DNA from: Pseudomonas fluorescens
Lineage (GTDB): Bacteria > Pseudomonadota > Gammaproteobacteria > Pseudomonadales > Pseudomonadaceae
Length of the DNA stretch: 64,000 bases
Reading direction: 5' to 3'
Assembly (NCBI RefSeq): GCF_902497745.1
Contig: NZ_CABVHJ010000001.1
Coordinates: forward strand, 372,001-436,000
Positions 36,491-46,964 of this stretch are shown in pieces. The position numbers and the translations under genes were made by a program. The notes under the pieces were generated by a model that saw only the letters and a program-made list of their open reading frames with translations, ran no database searches and was not told the DNA's origin. Positions within the stretch are counted from its first letter, which is position 1. Each line of letters begins with the position of its first letter.

Positions 36491-36898
36491 GTGGAAGAAA
36501 TCATCGAACAACTGCGTGAAGCCAACGAACCCGTGCCGGTTCCTTTGGACTTGCCTGACGAAGACCAACTGGTGGAAGTCGAAGAAGAACTCTTCATCAA
36601 TATTCCGTTCGTCTTCAAAGAATTTTTGCTGACCGTCAGCGACGTGGTTTACGGCAGCCTGGAGCCGGTGACCGTCACCGACCCGCAATCGCACACCTAT
36701 CTGCCGGACGTTGCGGCCAATGCGTGGGACATCGGCGTACCACGTGACCTGATCCCGATCTGCCAGGACGGTGAGAACTACTACTGCGTCGAAGAAGACG
36801 GCACCGTGGTGCTGTGGTCCGGCGAAGAAGAGCTGATCACCGAAGAATCCTGGGAGTCAGTGTGGCACTGGGCGCGGGACGTCTGGCTGGAAAGCTGA
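36491..36898 (+). CDS. SMI1/KNR4 (SUKH) family protein
   Basis: A 135-residue acidic protein with the SUKH fold: EDQLVEVEEELFINIPFVFKEFLLTVSDVVYGSLEP (split here at about residues 24-59) contains the typical helix-strand start, and the C-terminal half ends SWESVWHWARDVWLES. The start is a GTG at 36491 with AGAGGA 10 bases upstream. SUKH proteins often serve as immunity proteins to nuclease or other polymorphic toxins, but this one is isolated, next to a core antiporter gene and conserved in position in pseudomonads as far as I recall, so a housekeeping role is equally possible. Confidence 0.82.
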   Translation: MEEIIEQLREANEPVPVPLDLPDEDQLVEVEEELFINIPFVFKEFLLTVSDVVYGSLEPVTVTDPQSHTYLPDVAANAWDIGVPRDLIPICQDGENYYCVEEDGTVVLWSGEEELITEESWESVWHWARDVWLES

Positions 36899-36919
36899 TC
36901 GACCCAACGCCCCGGATGA

Positions 36920-38683
36920 TCAGTGCCCCGACGACTCCTTGTGGTTGTCGAGGGTTTCCAGCAGTGCCACCTGCATCCGCGTGTGCACACGGATGAACCA
37001 GCGCCAGAGCAGCGCCGCCACGGCGGCAGCGACCACGGCGATCAGCATCAGCAACTTGTTGGTCGGCAGAATACTGGCCGACAAGGCTGCCAACAGCAGG
37101 AAAATCACCAGCAGCGAGAGAATCGGGATCACTTCGGAGATCACCCGGCGCACTCGCTGCGTGTGTCGACCGGCCATCTCGGGCTTCACACCCATCTCCG
37201 CCAGCAGCATCGACAACGCCTTGAGCTTGCGATAGGCCGCGATCAAGAACGGCAACGACACCAGCAGCGCCCCACCCCAGATCAACGCCTTCTGCCAACT
37301 CGGGTCGGCAATCCAGTCCTGCAGCCAGGTCGAGAGGCGCTCGGCGAAGAATGCTCCGCTAAAGAAGATCGCAATTACCAGCGCCAGATTGACCCCGACC
37401 TGCAGCAATATCTTGCGGATAATCGATGCCAGCATCGCACCCTCACCCTGCGGCTGAATACTGCGTAACCACTCGCCGTACATGCCCAGCACGCGCCCGA
37501 GACGCTTGGGCACAGCCCCAGACAGCTTGATCGACAGCGGATCCGCCGCACGGATCAGGTATGGCGTCAGCAGCGTGGTAATCACCGACACCGCCACGGC
37601 GACCGGATAAAGGAAGTTGCTGGTGACCTGCAAGGTCATGCCCAGCGCGGCGATAATGAAGGAAAATTCGCCAATCTGTGACAGCCCCATCCCCACGCGC
37701 AGTGAGGTACGTCCGTCATTACCGGCGATAAACGCACCGAGGCCGCAGGACAACATCTTGCCCAGGACCACGGCGACGGTAATCACCGCGATCGGCCACG
37801 CGTATTCGAGAAGAATCATCGGGTCGAGCATCAGGCCAATGGCAACGAAGAAGATCGCACTGAACAGATCACGAACCGGCTCGATCAGGCGTTCGATTTT
37901 AAGCAACTGCCGCGACTCGGCCATGATCGCGCCGATCAGGAAGGCGCCGAGCACCATGCTGTACTCAAGCTTGACCACCAGCAGACAGAAGCCGAAACAC
38001 AGGCCCAGCACGGTGATCAGGAGCATTTCGTTGCTTTCGAATTTGGCCACGTAGGCCAGCAGGCGCGGCACCAGCAGGATGCCAATGACCAGCGCGACGA
38101 TCATGAACAACGAGAGCTTGCCGACAGTGGAGAACACCTCACCGGAGCTGACCGTGCCGCTGACAGCAATGCTGGATAGCAGCGCGATGATGCCGATGCC
38201 GAGGATGTCTTCGACGATCAGCACACCGAAAATCAGCTGAGCGAAGCGCTCGTTCTTCATCTTCAGATCATTGAGCGCTTTGACGATGATGGTCGTCGAA
38301 GAGATCGCCAGGATGGCGCCGAGGAACAGCGAATCCATGGTGTTCCAGTCGAACCAGCGGCCTATTTCGTAGCCGATCCAGATCATCAGGACAATTTCGA
38401 GGAACGCCGCGATAAACGCCGTGGCACCCACCTTGAACAGCTTGCGCAGGCTGAACTCCAACCCCAGGCAGAACATCAGGAAAATCACCCCCAGCTCGGC
38501 GAGGGTCTTGATGGTTTCTTCATCGTGGATCAGGCCGAACGGCGGCGTGTGCGGGCCGATGATGAAGCCGGCGACGATATAGCCCAGTACCACCGGCTGT
38601 TTGAAACGGTGGAACAACACGGTCACCACACCTGCGACCAACATGATCACTGCCAGATCCTGAATAAAACTGATGGCATGCAT
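36920..38683 (-). CDS. Monovalent cation:proton antiporter, CPA2 (YbaL/KefB-like)
   Basis: A 587-residue inner-membrane exchanger. The first 380 residues form a Na+/H+-exchanger domain with about 12 segments (VLGYIVAGFIIGPHTPPFGL; LGVIFLMFCLGLEFSLRKLF; AISSTTIIVKAL). The C-terminal 200 residues add more membrane segments and a basic linker in place of the cytosolic TrkA-N/KTN nucleotide-binding domain seen in KefB/KefC, so regulation by NAD(H) or glutathione is not expected. Likely K+ (or Na+) efflux in exchange for protons. The gene converges on the SUKH gene with a 21-bp gap. Confidence 0.88.
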   Translation of the reverse strand: MHAISFIQDLAVIMLVAGVVTVLFHRFKQPVVLGYIVAGFIIGPHTPPFGLIHDEETIKTLAELGVIFLMFCLGLEFSLRKLFKVGATAFIAAFLEIVLMIWIGYEIGRWFDWNTMDSLFLGAILAISSTTIIVKALNDLKMKNERFAQLIFGVLIVEDILGIGIIALLSSIAVSGTVSSGEVFSTVGKLSLFMIVALVIGILLVPRLLAYVAKFESNEMLLITVLGLCFGFCLLVVKLEYSMVLGAFLIGAIMAESRQLLKIERLIEPVRDLFSAIFFVAIGLMLDPMILLEYAWPIAVITVAVVLGKMLSCGLGAFIAGNDGRTSLRVGMGLSQIGEFSFIIAALGMTLQVTSNFLYPVAVAVSVITTLLTPYLIRAADPLSIKLSGAVPKRLGRVLGMYGEWLRSIQPQGEGAMLASIIRKILLQVGVNLALVIAIFFSGAFFAERLSTWLQDWIADPSWQKALIWGGALLVSLPFLIAAYRKLKALSMLLAEMGVKPEMAGRHTQRVRRVISEVIPILSLLVIFLLLAALSASILPTNKLLMLIAVVAAAVAALLWRWFIRVHTRMQVALLETLDNHKESSGH

Positions 38684-38961
38684 GGCGTGGGCTCCTTGAA
38701 TGACGAGACTCGCGGCAGACGTCAGAAAAGTCTGGGCGAGCTAGGTAAAAATCCGCTTTTGGTGTGGGAATTGCCCTTGAGGCGGGCTTTTGCAGGGTAA
38801 CACCGCGACTTCCGCCTGGAAGGCGGTGCAATATATGGAAACAGATCGATTCCGGCGTGACGGCGGCCAGTCGCCCGGCGTCCCGATAACGGTGCTTTTG
38901 AAAAGCGACCAGGCACCCGTAGAGGTGCTTCCAGAAATCAGCCTTGATCCGTGAGAACGTT

Positions 38962-39444
38962 ATGGAACCCGGAAACGCCCAGCTGTCGATGACGGTACTG
39001 ATGACCCCCGACATGGCCAACTTCTCTGGCAATGTCCACGGCGGCACCCTGCTCAAATACCTCGACGAAGTGGCCTACGCCTGCGCGAGCCGTTACGCCG
39101 GCCGCTATGTGGTGACGCTATCGGTGGATCAGGTGATTTTCCGCGAGCCGATCCATGTCGGCGAACTGGTGACCTTCCTCGCCTCGGTCAACTACACCGG
39201 CAACACGTCGATGGAAGTCGGCATCAAAGTCGTCACGGAAAACATTCGCGAGCGTTCCGTGCGCCACACCAACAGCTGCTTCTTCACCATGGTTGCGGTG
39301 GATGACCAGCGCAAACCAGCCGCCGTCCCGCCGCTGCAGCCGCAAAACAGCGAAGACAAGCGTCGTTATATGCAGGCGCAGCAGCGTCGGCAGATTCGTC
39401 AGGAGCTGGAAAAGCGCTATCAGGAGATCAAGGGCGACGCCTGA
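38962..39444 (+). CDS. Acyl-CoA thioesterase, hotdog fold (YciA/BACH type)
   Basis: A 160-residue cytoplasmic enzyme hydrolysing acyl-CoA to free acid and CoA. The catalytic region TPDMANFSGNVHGGTLLKYLDEVA near residues 14-37 (given in full only as start and end: TPDMANFSGN...LDEVA) holds the conserved Asn/His/Gly and the general-base Asp of the hotdog thioesterases. The C-terminal helix is strongly charged (QQRRQIRQELEKRYQEIKG). The ATG at 38962 follows GAGA; an ATG at 38944 in frame lacks support. The 278-bp gap upstream to the antiporter holds both promoters and a short CCGCCT/AGGCGG hairpin (38812-38826). Confidence 0.9.
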   Translation: MEPGNAQLSMTVLMTPDMANFSGNVHGGTLLKYLDEVAYACASRYAGRYVVTLSVDQVIFREPIHVGELVTFLASVNYTGNTSMEVGIKVVTENIRERSVRHTNSCFFTMVAVDDQRKPAAVPPLQPQNSEDKRRYMQAQQRRQIRQELEKRYQEIKGDA

Positions 39445-39470
39445 GATTTGTAGCGCTCAGACGACCGCTT

Positions 39471-39543
39471 TCGCGAGCAAGCTCGCTCCCACATTTGGTT
39501 TGTGTACGCCACAGATCCAGTGTGGGAGCGAGCTTGCTCGCGA
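39471..39543. repeat. REPIN-like inverted REP pair
   Basis: Perfect 23-bp arms (39471-39493 and 39521-39543) with GCTCGCTCCCACA facing inward sit between the convergent thioesterase and pdxY genes. Confidence 0.85.
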
Positions 39544-39559
39544 ATGGGGCAACGCGGGC

Positions 39560-40432
39560 TTACAGACTGATCGCCGTCGCCTCGAACTTCACCCGCGGAT
39601 GCGCAATCCGATCCTGCGCCCGCACCAACTGCAGCTCGTAACTGGCGCACGCCTGAGTTTCCAGCAGCACCTCATGCACCGCCGCCGCTGTGAATTCGAA
39701 CGCCGCCACCAGACTGTCACCCAGCAGCACCCGCGCCAGAAACAGGCCGGATGTCAGGTCACCCACGCCCACCGGCTGACGCGGAAACGCCAGCAGCGGA
39801 CGACGCAGATGCCAGCTGCCTTCGGCCGTTACCAGTAGCATTTCAAAGCCATCCGCCGGTTTGCCCGGGTAATCCAGATGCTTGACCAGCACCGCTTTCG
39901 GCCCACGCGCCAGCAAGGCGCGCGCCATCGCCAGACAATCGAACAGCGACTGCGGCTTGCGCCCGGAAAAGCTGTCCAGCTCCAACTGGTTCGGACACAT
40001 GATGTCCGCCACGGCTGCCGCCTCTTCCAGCAGGAAGTCGCTAACCTCGGTCGGTACGCTGCAGCCCTTCTCCGGGTGGCCCATCACCGGATCACACAGA
40101 TACAGAGCCTTCGGGTTGACCGACTTGATCCGCTCGACACCGCTGAGAATCGCCCGTCCCTGCGCCGCGCTGCCGAGGTAACCGGACAGCACCGCATCGC
40201 AGTTGCCCAGCTCGCCAATTGCCGCGATACCTTCGACCAGCTCGGGAATCTGCTGCGGCGCCAACACTTCGCCGGCCCATTGGCCGTACTGGGTGTGGTT
40301 GGAAAACTGCACGGTGTTGAGCGGCCAGACATTGACCCCGACCCGCTGCATCGGAAAAACCGCCGCGCTGTTGCCGGCGTGGCCGAACACGACGTGGGAC
40401 TGAATGGCGAGCAGATGAGGCGTACGTTTCAT
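39560..40432 (-). CDS. pdxY: Pyridoxal kinase PdxY
   Basis: Phosphorylates pyridoxal to PLP in the salvage pathway. 290 residues from the ATG at 40432 ([20 protein letters not shown]), the standard PdxY length; the frame extends upstream without homologous features. The ribokinase-family catalytic motif [11 protein letters not shown] (with the base Asp) is near residue 223 and the substrate-side [15 protein letters not shown] is at residues 8-22. Diverges from the DUF3301 gene over 111 bp. Confidence 0.94.
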   Translation of the reverse strand: MKRTPHLLAIQSHVVFGHAGNSAAVFPMQRVGVNVWPLNTVQFSNHTQYGQWAGEVLAPQQIPELVEGIAAIGELGNCDAVLSGYLGSAAQGRAILSGVERIKSVNPKALYLCDPVMGHPEKGCSVPTEVSDFLLEEAAAVADIMCPNQLELDSFSGRKPQSLFDCLAMARALLARGPKAVLVKHLDYPGKPADGFEMLLVTAEGSWHLRRPLLAFPRQPVGVGDLTSGLFLARVLLGDSLVAAFEFTAAAVHEVLLETQACASYELQLVRAQDRIAHPRVKFEATAISL

Positions 40433-40543
40433 TCGGGTCATTCCGTAAAACGATTGAAATTCAAGCCGCGCAGTATGCGACGAAACGCAGCCTGTACGAC
40501 AGACCGGCGACGCAGTTAAGCTGACGCTATCTTTTGGAGTTCG

Positions 40544-40963
40544 ATGTTGATGCTGACCCTGGAAAACATCTTTGTGCTGATGCTGTTTGCCGCTGCCGGC
40601 GCATGGCTGTGGCACAACCACGGCTTGCGCGAGCGCGCGCTGGAGCGGGTCAAACAACATTGCCTGAACGTACGGGTCGAATTGCTCGATGGCAACGTTG
40701 CTTTAAAGAAGATCGGTTTCATCAAGGACGCCAACGGTCGCCGACGACTGGCGCGGGTGTACAACTTCGAGTTCACCGTGACCGGCGAAACCCGGCATAA
40801 CGGCACCATCACCCAGTTTGGCGCACACAGTGCGCAGATCGAACTCGCGCCCTACCCGGCACCGTTCGACGATACGCCGCCGGTGGTCGAAGTACAGAGG
40901 CCACGGGCAGAAGTCATAGAGCTGAGTCAGTGGCGGCAGGAACACACGAAGTGGAAGCCTTGA
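40544..40963 (+). CDS. DUF3301 family membrane-anchored protein
   Basis: A 139-residue protein with one N-terminal membrane anchor ([20 protein letters not shown]) followed by a soluble domain with the DUF3301 pattern ([36 protein letters not shown]). TGGAG lies 5 bases before the ATG. The function of the family is unknown. It converges with the COG0523 gene, leaving only 6 bases between the stops. Confidence 0.88.
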   Translation: MLMLTLENIFVLMLFAAAGAWLWHNHGLRERALERVKQHCLNVRVELLDGNVALKKIGFIKDANGRRRLARVYNFEFTVTGETRHNGTITQFGAHSAQIELAPYPAPFDDTPPVVEVQRPRAEVIELSQWRQEHTKWKP

Positions 40964-40969
40964 GCTGAA

Positions 40970-41935
40970 TCACTGGGTTCGGCATCGCGCCAGACCTGCC
41001 TGCAATTGATCGTTATTTTGCGGATCGACGAAGATCAGTTCGATTCGCGAATCTTTACGCCACTCGCTGGCCTGCCAAATCAGCTTGGTGTTATCCAGAG
41101 CATTCGCAGACACCCAGCCATCCGTGCTGTGGATAACCAGTTTCGCTCTTTTCCAATTCAGGCTAGTCAGCCAGTCGGCAATGCGTTGCTTGTCGAACGT
41201 CTGGCCCGGATGCCAACGCCAACCAATGCTCCAACCACCCTCCTGCGCCTGACTCAGGCAAATCGGCACCGTCGGATCGCTCCAGACGGTGGGCATTCGT
41301 CCCAATCCTTGGGGCACCGCCAGGTTATCCACTCCTTTCAACGCATGCGCAGCCAAGCCCGGCAGTTCGCCCAGAGGCAACTGCGCCTGGTGTGTCCAGA
41401 TTCGTCTGACTGAAGGCAACTGACTGATAATTTTCTGCCTTGCCGTTTCATCAAGGTTTTCAGCCTTGTTCAACAGCAGCAAGCCCGCACTGGGCAACGC
41501 TTCCTGCTGTGCCGCCGGCAATGCTTTGCCAGCCTCGAGCGCCTGAGCATCCAGCACCAGCACACACGGCTGCACCGCGAGCACGCCTGACCATGGCGCC
41601 TCATTCAATTGCTTGAGCAACTGCGCCGGATGCCCCAGCCCGGACGGTTCGATAAACAGTCGATCAGGCTTGGCCTTGCGCAGCAAACGCCCAAGGCCGA
41701 TCTGAAACGGCGCGCCATTGACGCAACACAGGCAGCCCCCGGCCACTTCGCCCAGTGCGATACCATCGGCGTCGTTGGTCAGCAGCGCGGCATCGAGGCC
41801 GATCTGGCCGAACTCGTTGATCAGCACCGCCCAGCGCTCGCCGTCCGGCCGCTGAGCCATCAGTTGACGAATCAGGCTGGTCTTGCCGGCGCCCAAAGGG
41901 CCAGCAATGACATGGGTAGGAATGTTCTGCAACAT
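40970..41935 (-). CDS. COG0523/CobW-type GTPase, zinc-island member
   Basis: A 321-residue G3E GTPase. Walker A GPLGAGKTS is at about residues 12-20, the metal-binding CxCC motif appears as GGCLCCVNG near 65-73, and the guanine-specificity loop is LLLNKAEN. These proteins act as GTP-dependent metallochaperones. Its place next to DUF1826 and ZigA matches the Zur-linked PA5532-PA5535 order in PAO1 (from memory), supporting a zinc role. No Zur palindrome is visible directly in front of it; the 28-bp divergent gap with the next gene leaves little room for a promoter. It is shorter and only distantly similar to ZigA. Confidence 0.87.
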   Translation of the reverse strand: MLQNIPTHVIAGPLGAGKTSLIRQLMAQRPDGERWAVLINEFGQIGLDAALLTNDADGIALGEVAGGCLCCVNGAPFQIGLGRLLRKAKPDRLFIEPSGLGHPAQLLKQLNEAPWSGVLAVQPCVLVLDAQALEAGKALPAAQQEALPSAGLLLLNKAENLDETARQKIISQLPSVRRIWTHQAQLPLGELPGLAAHALKGVDNLAVPQGLGRMPTVWSDPTVPICLSQAQEGGWSIGWRWHPGQTFDKQRIADWLTSLNWKRAKLVIHSTDGWVSANALDNTKLIWQASEWRKDSRIELIFVDPQNNDQLQAGLARCRTQ

Positions 41936-41963
41936 GGCGGGAAGCTTTCTTGGAGATGCAAAG

Positions 41964-42320
41964 ATGCGTTGGATGGGATGGTCGTTGCTGTTGACGCTGC
42001 TGTCGAGCGAAGCGTGGGCTCAGGCCTGCGTAGTGCACAGTCAGGGTGAGCGACTCGACGTCAAAGTCTGCCAGCAGAACCGCAATATTCCGCAGAAACT
42101 GTTCAACGACGGCTTCTGCCAGCCAACGCTGGCAGGGCAGAAAGTCGAGGTACAGTATGCCGATCAGTGCCCGAGCGGAGCGTTTGGTGTATGCAGCAAC
42201 GCGCAAGTCGCCAATATGCCCTATCGCCAAGACATCCACTATTACGGTGTCGCCACCGATGCGACGTATTTGAAACCGTATTGCGAAGGCCAGAACCAAG
42301 GGTCGTGGCTCAAGCCTTGA
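41964..42320 (+). CDS. Small secreted cysteine-containing hypothetical protein
   Basis: A 118-residue protein with a clear signal peptide (MRWMGWSLLLTLLSSEAWA). The mature part has five cysteines (ACVVHS, KVCQQN, DGFCQPT, DQCPSG, GVCSN, YCEGQ region) that probably form disulfides in the periplasm. GGAG lies 8 bases before the ATG at 41964. Databases call relatives NADH:ubiquinone oxidoreductase, which nothing in the sequence supports. It sits inside the zinc island, divergent to the COG0523 gene and convergent with DUF1826; I do not recognise its function. Confidence 0.75.
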   Translation: MRWMGWSLLLTLLSSEAWAQACVVHSQGERLDVKVCQQNRNIPQKLFNDGFCQPTLAGQKVEVQYADQCPSGAFGVCSNAQVANMPYRQDIHYYGVATDATYLKPYCEGQNQGSWLKP

Positions 42321-42334
42321 GGCCTCTTGGGGCG

Positions 42335-42978
42335 TTAGCCGAGCCAGTCAAGGGTCAGTATCAGTCGGGGCTCGCCGGCGGCCGGTTGCGGCGAGCGATG
42401 GATGAGACCGAAACCTTCATTGCCGTGCCATTTCTCGCCTTTCAATAGCGCTACGTCGCCGCTGTTCAGTTGGTGGATTTGCACTTGAGGTTCAGCGTTG
42501 GCCTGCCCCATTTGCTGGCGATCCATCGCGCCTTCCTTGAGCCATTGGCTGCCGACGCCGGCGTAGGTGGTGATCAGCCGCACCGGCACATGATCAACGT
42601 GGAATCGCGGACACATGGCTTTATCGAGCACCCGCAGGCGCAGTCCGATGCGCTTGGCTCCCAGCAAACAGGCGAAGGCGCTGACCAGCCATTTAAGGTC
42701 AGCGATGAAGCCTTCATAGCCTTCCAGATCACGGAAACCTGAAGCCAACCCGGTCAGGTCAGGCTCAATGTCCTCGTTCGGCAGCTCCAGGCATAACGAT
42801 TGCGCCAACGGTTCGTTGAGCGACAGCAGCAATTGAGCGAAATCGCTGATGTGCAACGGCAGTTGTCGCTGCCAGACGGCAAGGTTGGTGTCGTCATGCA
42901 GAATTCGCGTCAGCGTCTTTGGAGTCGGCCCTTGGTGCTGATAACGCGTGCGGTTTTGCAGCAGTTTGAGCGCGAGCA

Positions 42979-42979
<1 letters not shown>
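42335..42979 (-). CDS. DUF1826 family protein
   Basis: A 214-residue cytoplasmic protein of DUF1826, ending in the family's characteristic part (MCPRFHVDHVPVRLITTY, GDVALLKGEKWHGNEGFGLI, PRLILTLDWLG). The HVDH and H residues resemble a dioxygenase-like cupin metal site, but no activity is known. Its ATG overlaps the zigA stop (ATGA at 42979), showing translational coupling with the zinc GTPase and presumably Zur control from the palindrome at 44313. Confidence 0.9.
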
Positions 42980-44184
<1,205 letters not shown>

Positions 44185-44312
44185 TGGATAATCCTCTTAT
44201 GAAGGCAGCCGATTGGCGCTTTTGCCTGCGCTTGGCGTTTTGGCGCTTCATGCGAGGGTTTCGCTGAAGGTAAACGCTTGAAATCGGCCCGCTCAGGCTC
44301 AGTAGCTGTTTA

Positions 44313-44327
44313 TGTTATAGTATAACA
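44313..44327. promoter_or_regulatory. Zur box, shared by zigA and the divergent small gene
   Basis: TGTTATAGTATAACA is a perfect 7+1+7 palindrome that matches the Zur core GTTATANTATAAC exactly. It lies in the 222-bp divergent region and can serve both directions. Confidence 0.9.
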
Positions 44328-44406
44328 CGATAAATAAACCAGCCCTGCCCTTGTCCTGAGCGACAAACAGCAGGAAGCTGAGCACATCCCACACCCGGAA
44401 TTGCTA

Positions 44407-44784
44407 ATGAAAACTGCGCTGAAATGCTCGTTATTGAGCCTTGGATTGCTGGTTGCGGGCAATACGTGGGCGCAGTTTCCGGCGCAGGCAAGCTGCACCC
44501 GCAGCGCCAACCTGCTTGCCTGCGTCGATACCGAGGGCAATGCGTATAGCGTCAACACTGTCGGCAGCACGCTTTATCTGCGCGGGTTTGAAAAGTCTGG
44601 GCAGCGTTATTGGGCACAAACCAATAGCCGCTTCGGCCAATTGACGTTCTTCACCGGGATTGCCTCTGACGGTGAGGCCTGGGTTGGTTACACCCGACGC
44701 GTCGGCTGGACGACTATCAATCGCTTCTCCAGCTCGGGCGGCAGCAGCGCGAAATTCACTTGCAGTCGAATTGTGGGCTGCTAG
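44407..44784 (+). CDS. Small secreted hypothetical protein in the zinc island
   Basis: A 125-residue protein with a signal peptide (KTALKCSLLSLGLLVAGNTWA-QF). The mature part has four cysteines (SCTRS, LACVD, FTCSRIVGC) and a Gly/Ser-rich stretch; no domain recognised. GGA lies 8 bases before the ATG at 44407. It begins 80 bp downstream of the Zur palindrome, so it should be induced by zinc limitation. Its TAG stop overlaps the TAG of the convergent amidase gene. Position corresponds to PA5537 in PAO1 (from memory). Confidence 0.75.
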   Translation: MKTALKCSLLSLGLLVAGNTWAQFPAQASCTRSANLLACVDTEGNAYSVNTVGSTLYLRGFEKSGQRYWAQTNSRFGQLTFFTGIASDGEAWVGYTRRVGWTTINRFSSSGGSSAKFTCSRIVGC

Positions 44785-45983
44785 ACCTGCGCCTTTAGCT
44801 GCTCCTGTCGCCAGGCAAGATAGCTGTCGATCGGTGGGTTTTTCTCAAAATAGCGCTGCAAACCCTCAAACAAACCCTCCGCGACAGCCTGTTGATGCCG
44901 CGCGGTTACCAGCCGCTGACTGTCGCGAGCGTTGGAAATGAAGCCGGTTTCGACAAGGATTGACGGCACATCCGGCGACTTCAACACGGCGAATCCGGCC
45001 TGTTCCACACGCTTCTGATGCAGAGTGGTGATGCCCGCCAGACTGCCCAGCACCGTGTTGCCCAGTTGCAGACTGGCGGCAATGGTCGCATTCATCGACA
45101 TGTCGAGAATCACCCCGGCGAGCATTGGATCTTTGTCTTTGAGGTTGAGCAGACTGGTAGCGCCGAGCAGGTCAGCGCCGTTCTCACGCTGCGCCATAAA
45201 ACGTGCCGTCGCCGACGTCGCACCACCTTCAGACAGGCAATACACCGATGCTCCAGAAGCTGTCAGCCTTGGCGCCGCATCGGCATGCACCGAGATAAAC
45301 ATGTCGGCCTTGTACTGACGGGCGATCTCTACGCGTTTACGCAAGGGCACAAAGAAGTCGTCATTGCGCACCAGTTTCACGTCGAATCCTTTCTCTTTTT
45401 TCAGGCGTTTGGCGAGTAGCTGAGCAATGGAAAGCACCACATCTTTTTCCCGCTCACCCTTCGCGCCGACCGCACCGGGATCCTTCCCACCGTGTCCTGG
45501 ATCGATGGCTACGATGATGTCGCGCTTGGGGTGAGCGCTGATTCTGGGTGTTTCACGTGGAACCATTGGGATCTCTGGCGCTACTTTCGCACTGAATAAA
45601 TCCAGAACCAGCCGATGACTCTGGCCATCCTGGGGCGCCAAAAGGAAGCTGTTCAGCAACATTGGATTGCTCAGATCGAGAACAATCCGCGTATCTCCAT
45701 GACCAAAGGGCCCGGATCGAATCGAGCGGATCACCGTGCCATTCAGAGCCAACTGACTGAAGTCGCCGCTCAAATCTGCGCTAGACACATCGATTATCAG
45801 CCGTTCCGGAGCGCTGAGTGTGAAGGTTTTGTAGCGCACCGGACCACTTAAATCGAAGACCAATCGCAGCTTCTCCTCAGAACGCCAAAGCCGCGCGTTG
45901 CGAATTTGCGTGGCCGAAACACTGAAAGGAAGGGCGAAGGCCGCGCTGGCGAAAATCAGATTGAGCAAATGGCGTCTGTGCAT
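44781..45983 (-). CDS. amiA: N-acetylmuramoyl-L-alanine amidase, AmiA/AmiC type
   Basis: A zinc-dependent amidase cleaving the glycan-peptide bond of peptidoglycan during cell separation. 400 residues: a signal peptide with a twin-arginine look (MHRRHLLNLIFASAAFALP), an AMIN domain (about 30-140, RLWRSEEKLRLVFDLSGPVR) and an Amidase_3 catalytic domain with zinc ligands in IDPGHGGKDPGA, GEREKDV, SVHADA and the catalytic Glu in LVETGFISN. As part of the Zur island (PA5538-like) it is likely a second copy induced when the usual zinc amidase fails; the Zur palindrome at 46023 is 40 bp upstream. Confidence 0.9.
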   Translation of the reverse strand: MHRRHLLNLIFASAAFALPFSVSATQIRNARLWRSEEKLRLVFDLSGPVRYKTFTLSAPERLIIDVSSADLSGDFSQLALNGTVIRSIRSGPFGHGDTRIVLDLSNPMLLNSFLLAPQDGQSHRLVLDLFSAKVAPEIPMVPRETPRISAHPKRDIIVAIDPGHGGKDPGAVGAKGEREKDVVLSIAQLLAKRLKKEKGFDVKLVRNDDFFVPLRKRVEIARQYKADMFISVHADAAPRLTASGASVYCLSEGGATSATARFMAQRENGADLLGATSLLNLKDKDPMLAGVILDMSMNATIAASLQLGNTVLGSLAGITTLHQKRVEQAGFAVLKSPDVPSILVETGFISNARDSQRLVTARHQQAVAEGLFEGLQRYFEKNPPIDSYLAWRQEQLKAQV

Positions 45984-46022
45984 GTGAAAGCCTGTTCATG
46001 AAAAAGGCGTCGTGATTTGTAT

Positions 46023-46037
46023 TGTTATAATGTAACA
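46023..46037. promoter_or_regulatory. Zur box, shared by amiA and the folE2 operon
   Basis: TGTTATAATGTAACA matches the Zur core GTTATANTATAAC with one mismatch (TGTAAC). It lies in the 84-bp gap between divergent amiA and folE2, where it would cover both promoters. This forces the folE2 start downstream of it. Confidence 0.85.
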
Positions 46038-46067
46038 TTGAATTCAATCAACACGATGGTTCCGAAC

Positions 46068-46964
46068 ATGAATTCGCTGACACTTCCGGATATCGCCGCG
46101 CAATCCGCTCGCCAAGCCTTGCCCCTCGAATGGGTGGGCATGCACGGCATCGCGTTACCTGTTTTATTGGAAGGCCAACGCGTGAGCGCAAAGGCTGATG
46201 CGGGGGTGAGTCTGGATGACGGCGAAGCTCGCGGGATTCACATGTCGCGACTCTATCTGGCCCTGGAATCGCTCGAACAGAAGGGCCTTTCCCCCGCTCT
46301 GCTGCACCAGGTACTCAAACGTTTTCTGGATAGCCACGAAGGTTTATCCAACTGCGCCTACCTGAATATCCGCACCGATCTACTGCTGAAAAGACCCGCG
46401 CTAATCAGTCCACTGGCCGGATGGAAATCCTATCCCGCGACGATTTCAGCCAGTCTGAAAAACAAGTTGTTCCACGTGGAACTCAACATCGAAGTGCCCT
46501 ACTCCTCGACTTGCCCGTGTTCAGCTGCCTTGGCCCGGCAATTAATTCAGCAACAATTCGTCGACGACTTCGCCAATAAAGCCCTTCAGCATGCAGACAT
46601 TCTCGCTTGGCTTGGCTCGACTCAAGGCATCGTCGCCACGCCTCATAGCCAACGCAGCACTGCACAATTGCATATGCACCTCGACGAGTTCATCGACGAA
46701 TTACCGCTTAGCGTGATCATCAATGACGCCGAAGCGGCCCTCGGCACCGCCGTACAAACCGCAGTAAAACGCGCGGACGAGCAAGCCTTCGCCTTGGCGA
46801 ATGGACAGAATCTGATGTTCTGCGAAGACGCCGCGCGCCGATTGAATCTCGCACTTCGTCGCACACCCGGGGTTAACCAGTTCCACCTGCGAGTCATCCA
46901 CGCCGAAAGCCTGCACGCCCACGACGCCGTCGCCGAAAGCCACTGGCAGCGTGAGCAAGCATGA
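46068..46964 (+). CDS. folE2: GTP cyclohydrolase FolE2 (type IB)
   Basis: It converts GTP to dihydroneopterin triphosphate, the first step of folate synthesis, using almost any divalent metal, so it replaces the zinc enzyme FolE when zinc is scarce. 298 residues from MNSLTLPDIAAQSARQALP at 46068; the longer frame would start inside the Zur box. The family motif YSSTCPCSAALARQL (about 163-177) supplies the metal-site cysteine. It heads a six-gene operon: its stop overlaps the next start (ATGA). Confidence 0.94.
   Translation: MNSLTLPDIAAQSARQALPLEWVGMHGIALPVLLEGQRVSAKADAGVSLDDGEARGIHMSRLYLALESLEQKGLSPALLHQVLKRFLDSHEGLSNCAYLNIRTDLLLKRPALISPLAGWKSYPATISASLKNKLFHVELNIEVPYSSTCPCSAALARQLIQQQFVDDFANKALQHADILAWLGSTQGIVATPHSQRSTAQLHMHLDEFIDELPLSVIINDAEAALGTAVQTAVKRADEQAFALANGQNLMFCEDAARRLNLALRRTPGVNQFHLRVIHAESLHAHDAVAESHWQREQA

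Noticed and set aside
39466..39545. Repeat spacing resembling a CRISPR unit
   Set aside because: Only one inverted pair is present, with no direct repeats or spacers; it is a REPIN.
46017..46067. Earlier start for folE2
   Set aside because: It would place the Zur box inside the coding sequence; family starts agree with 46068.
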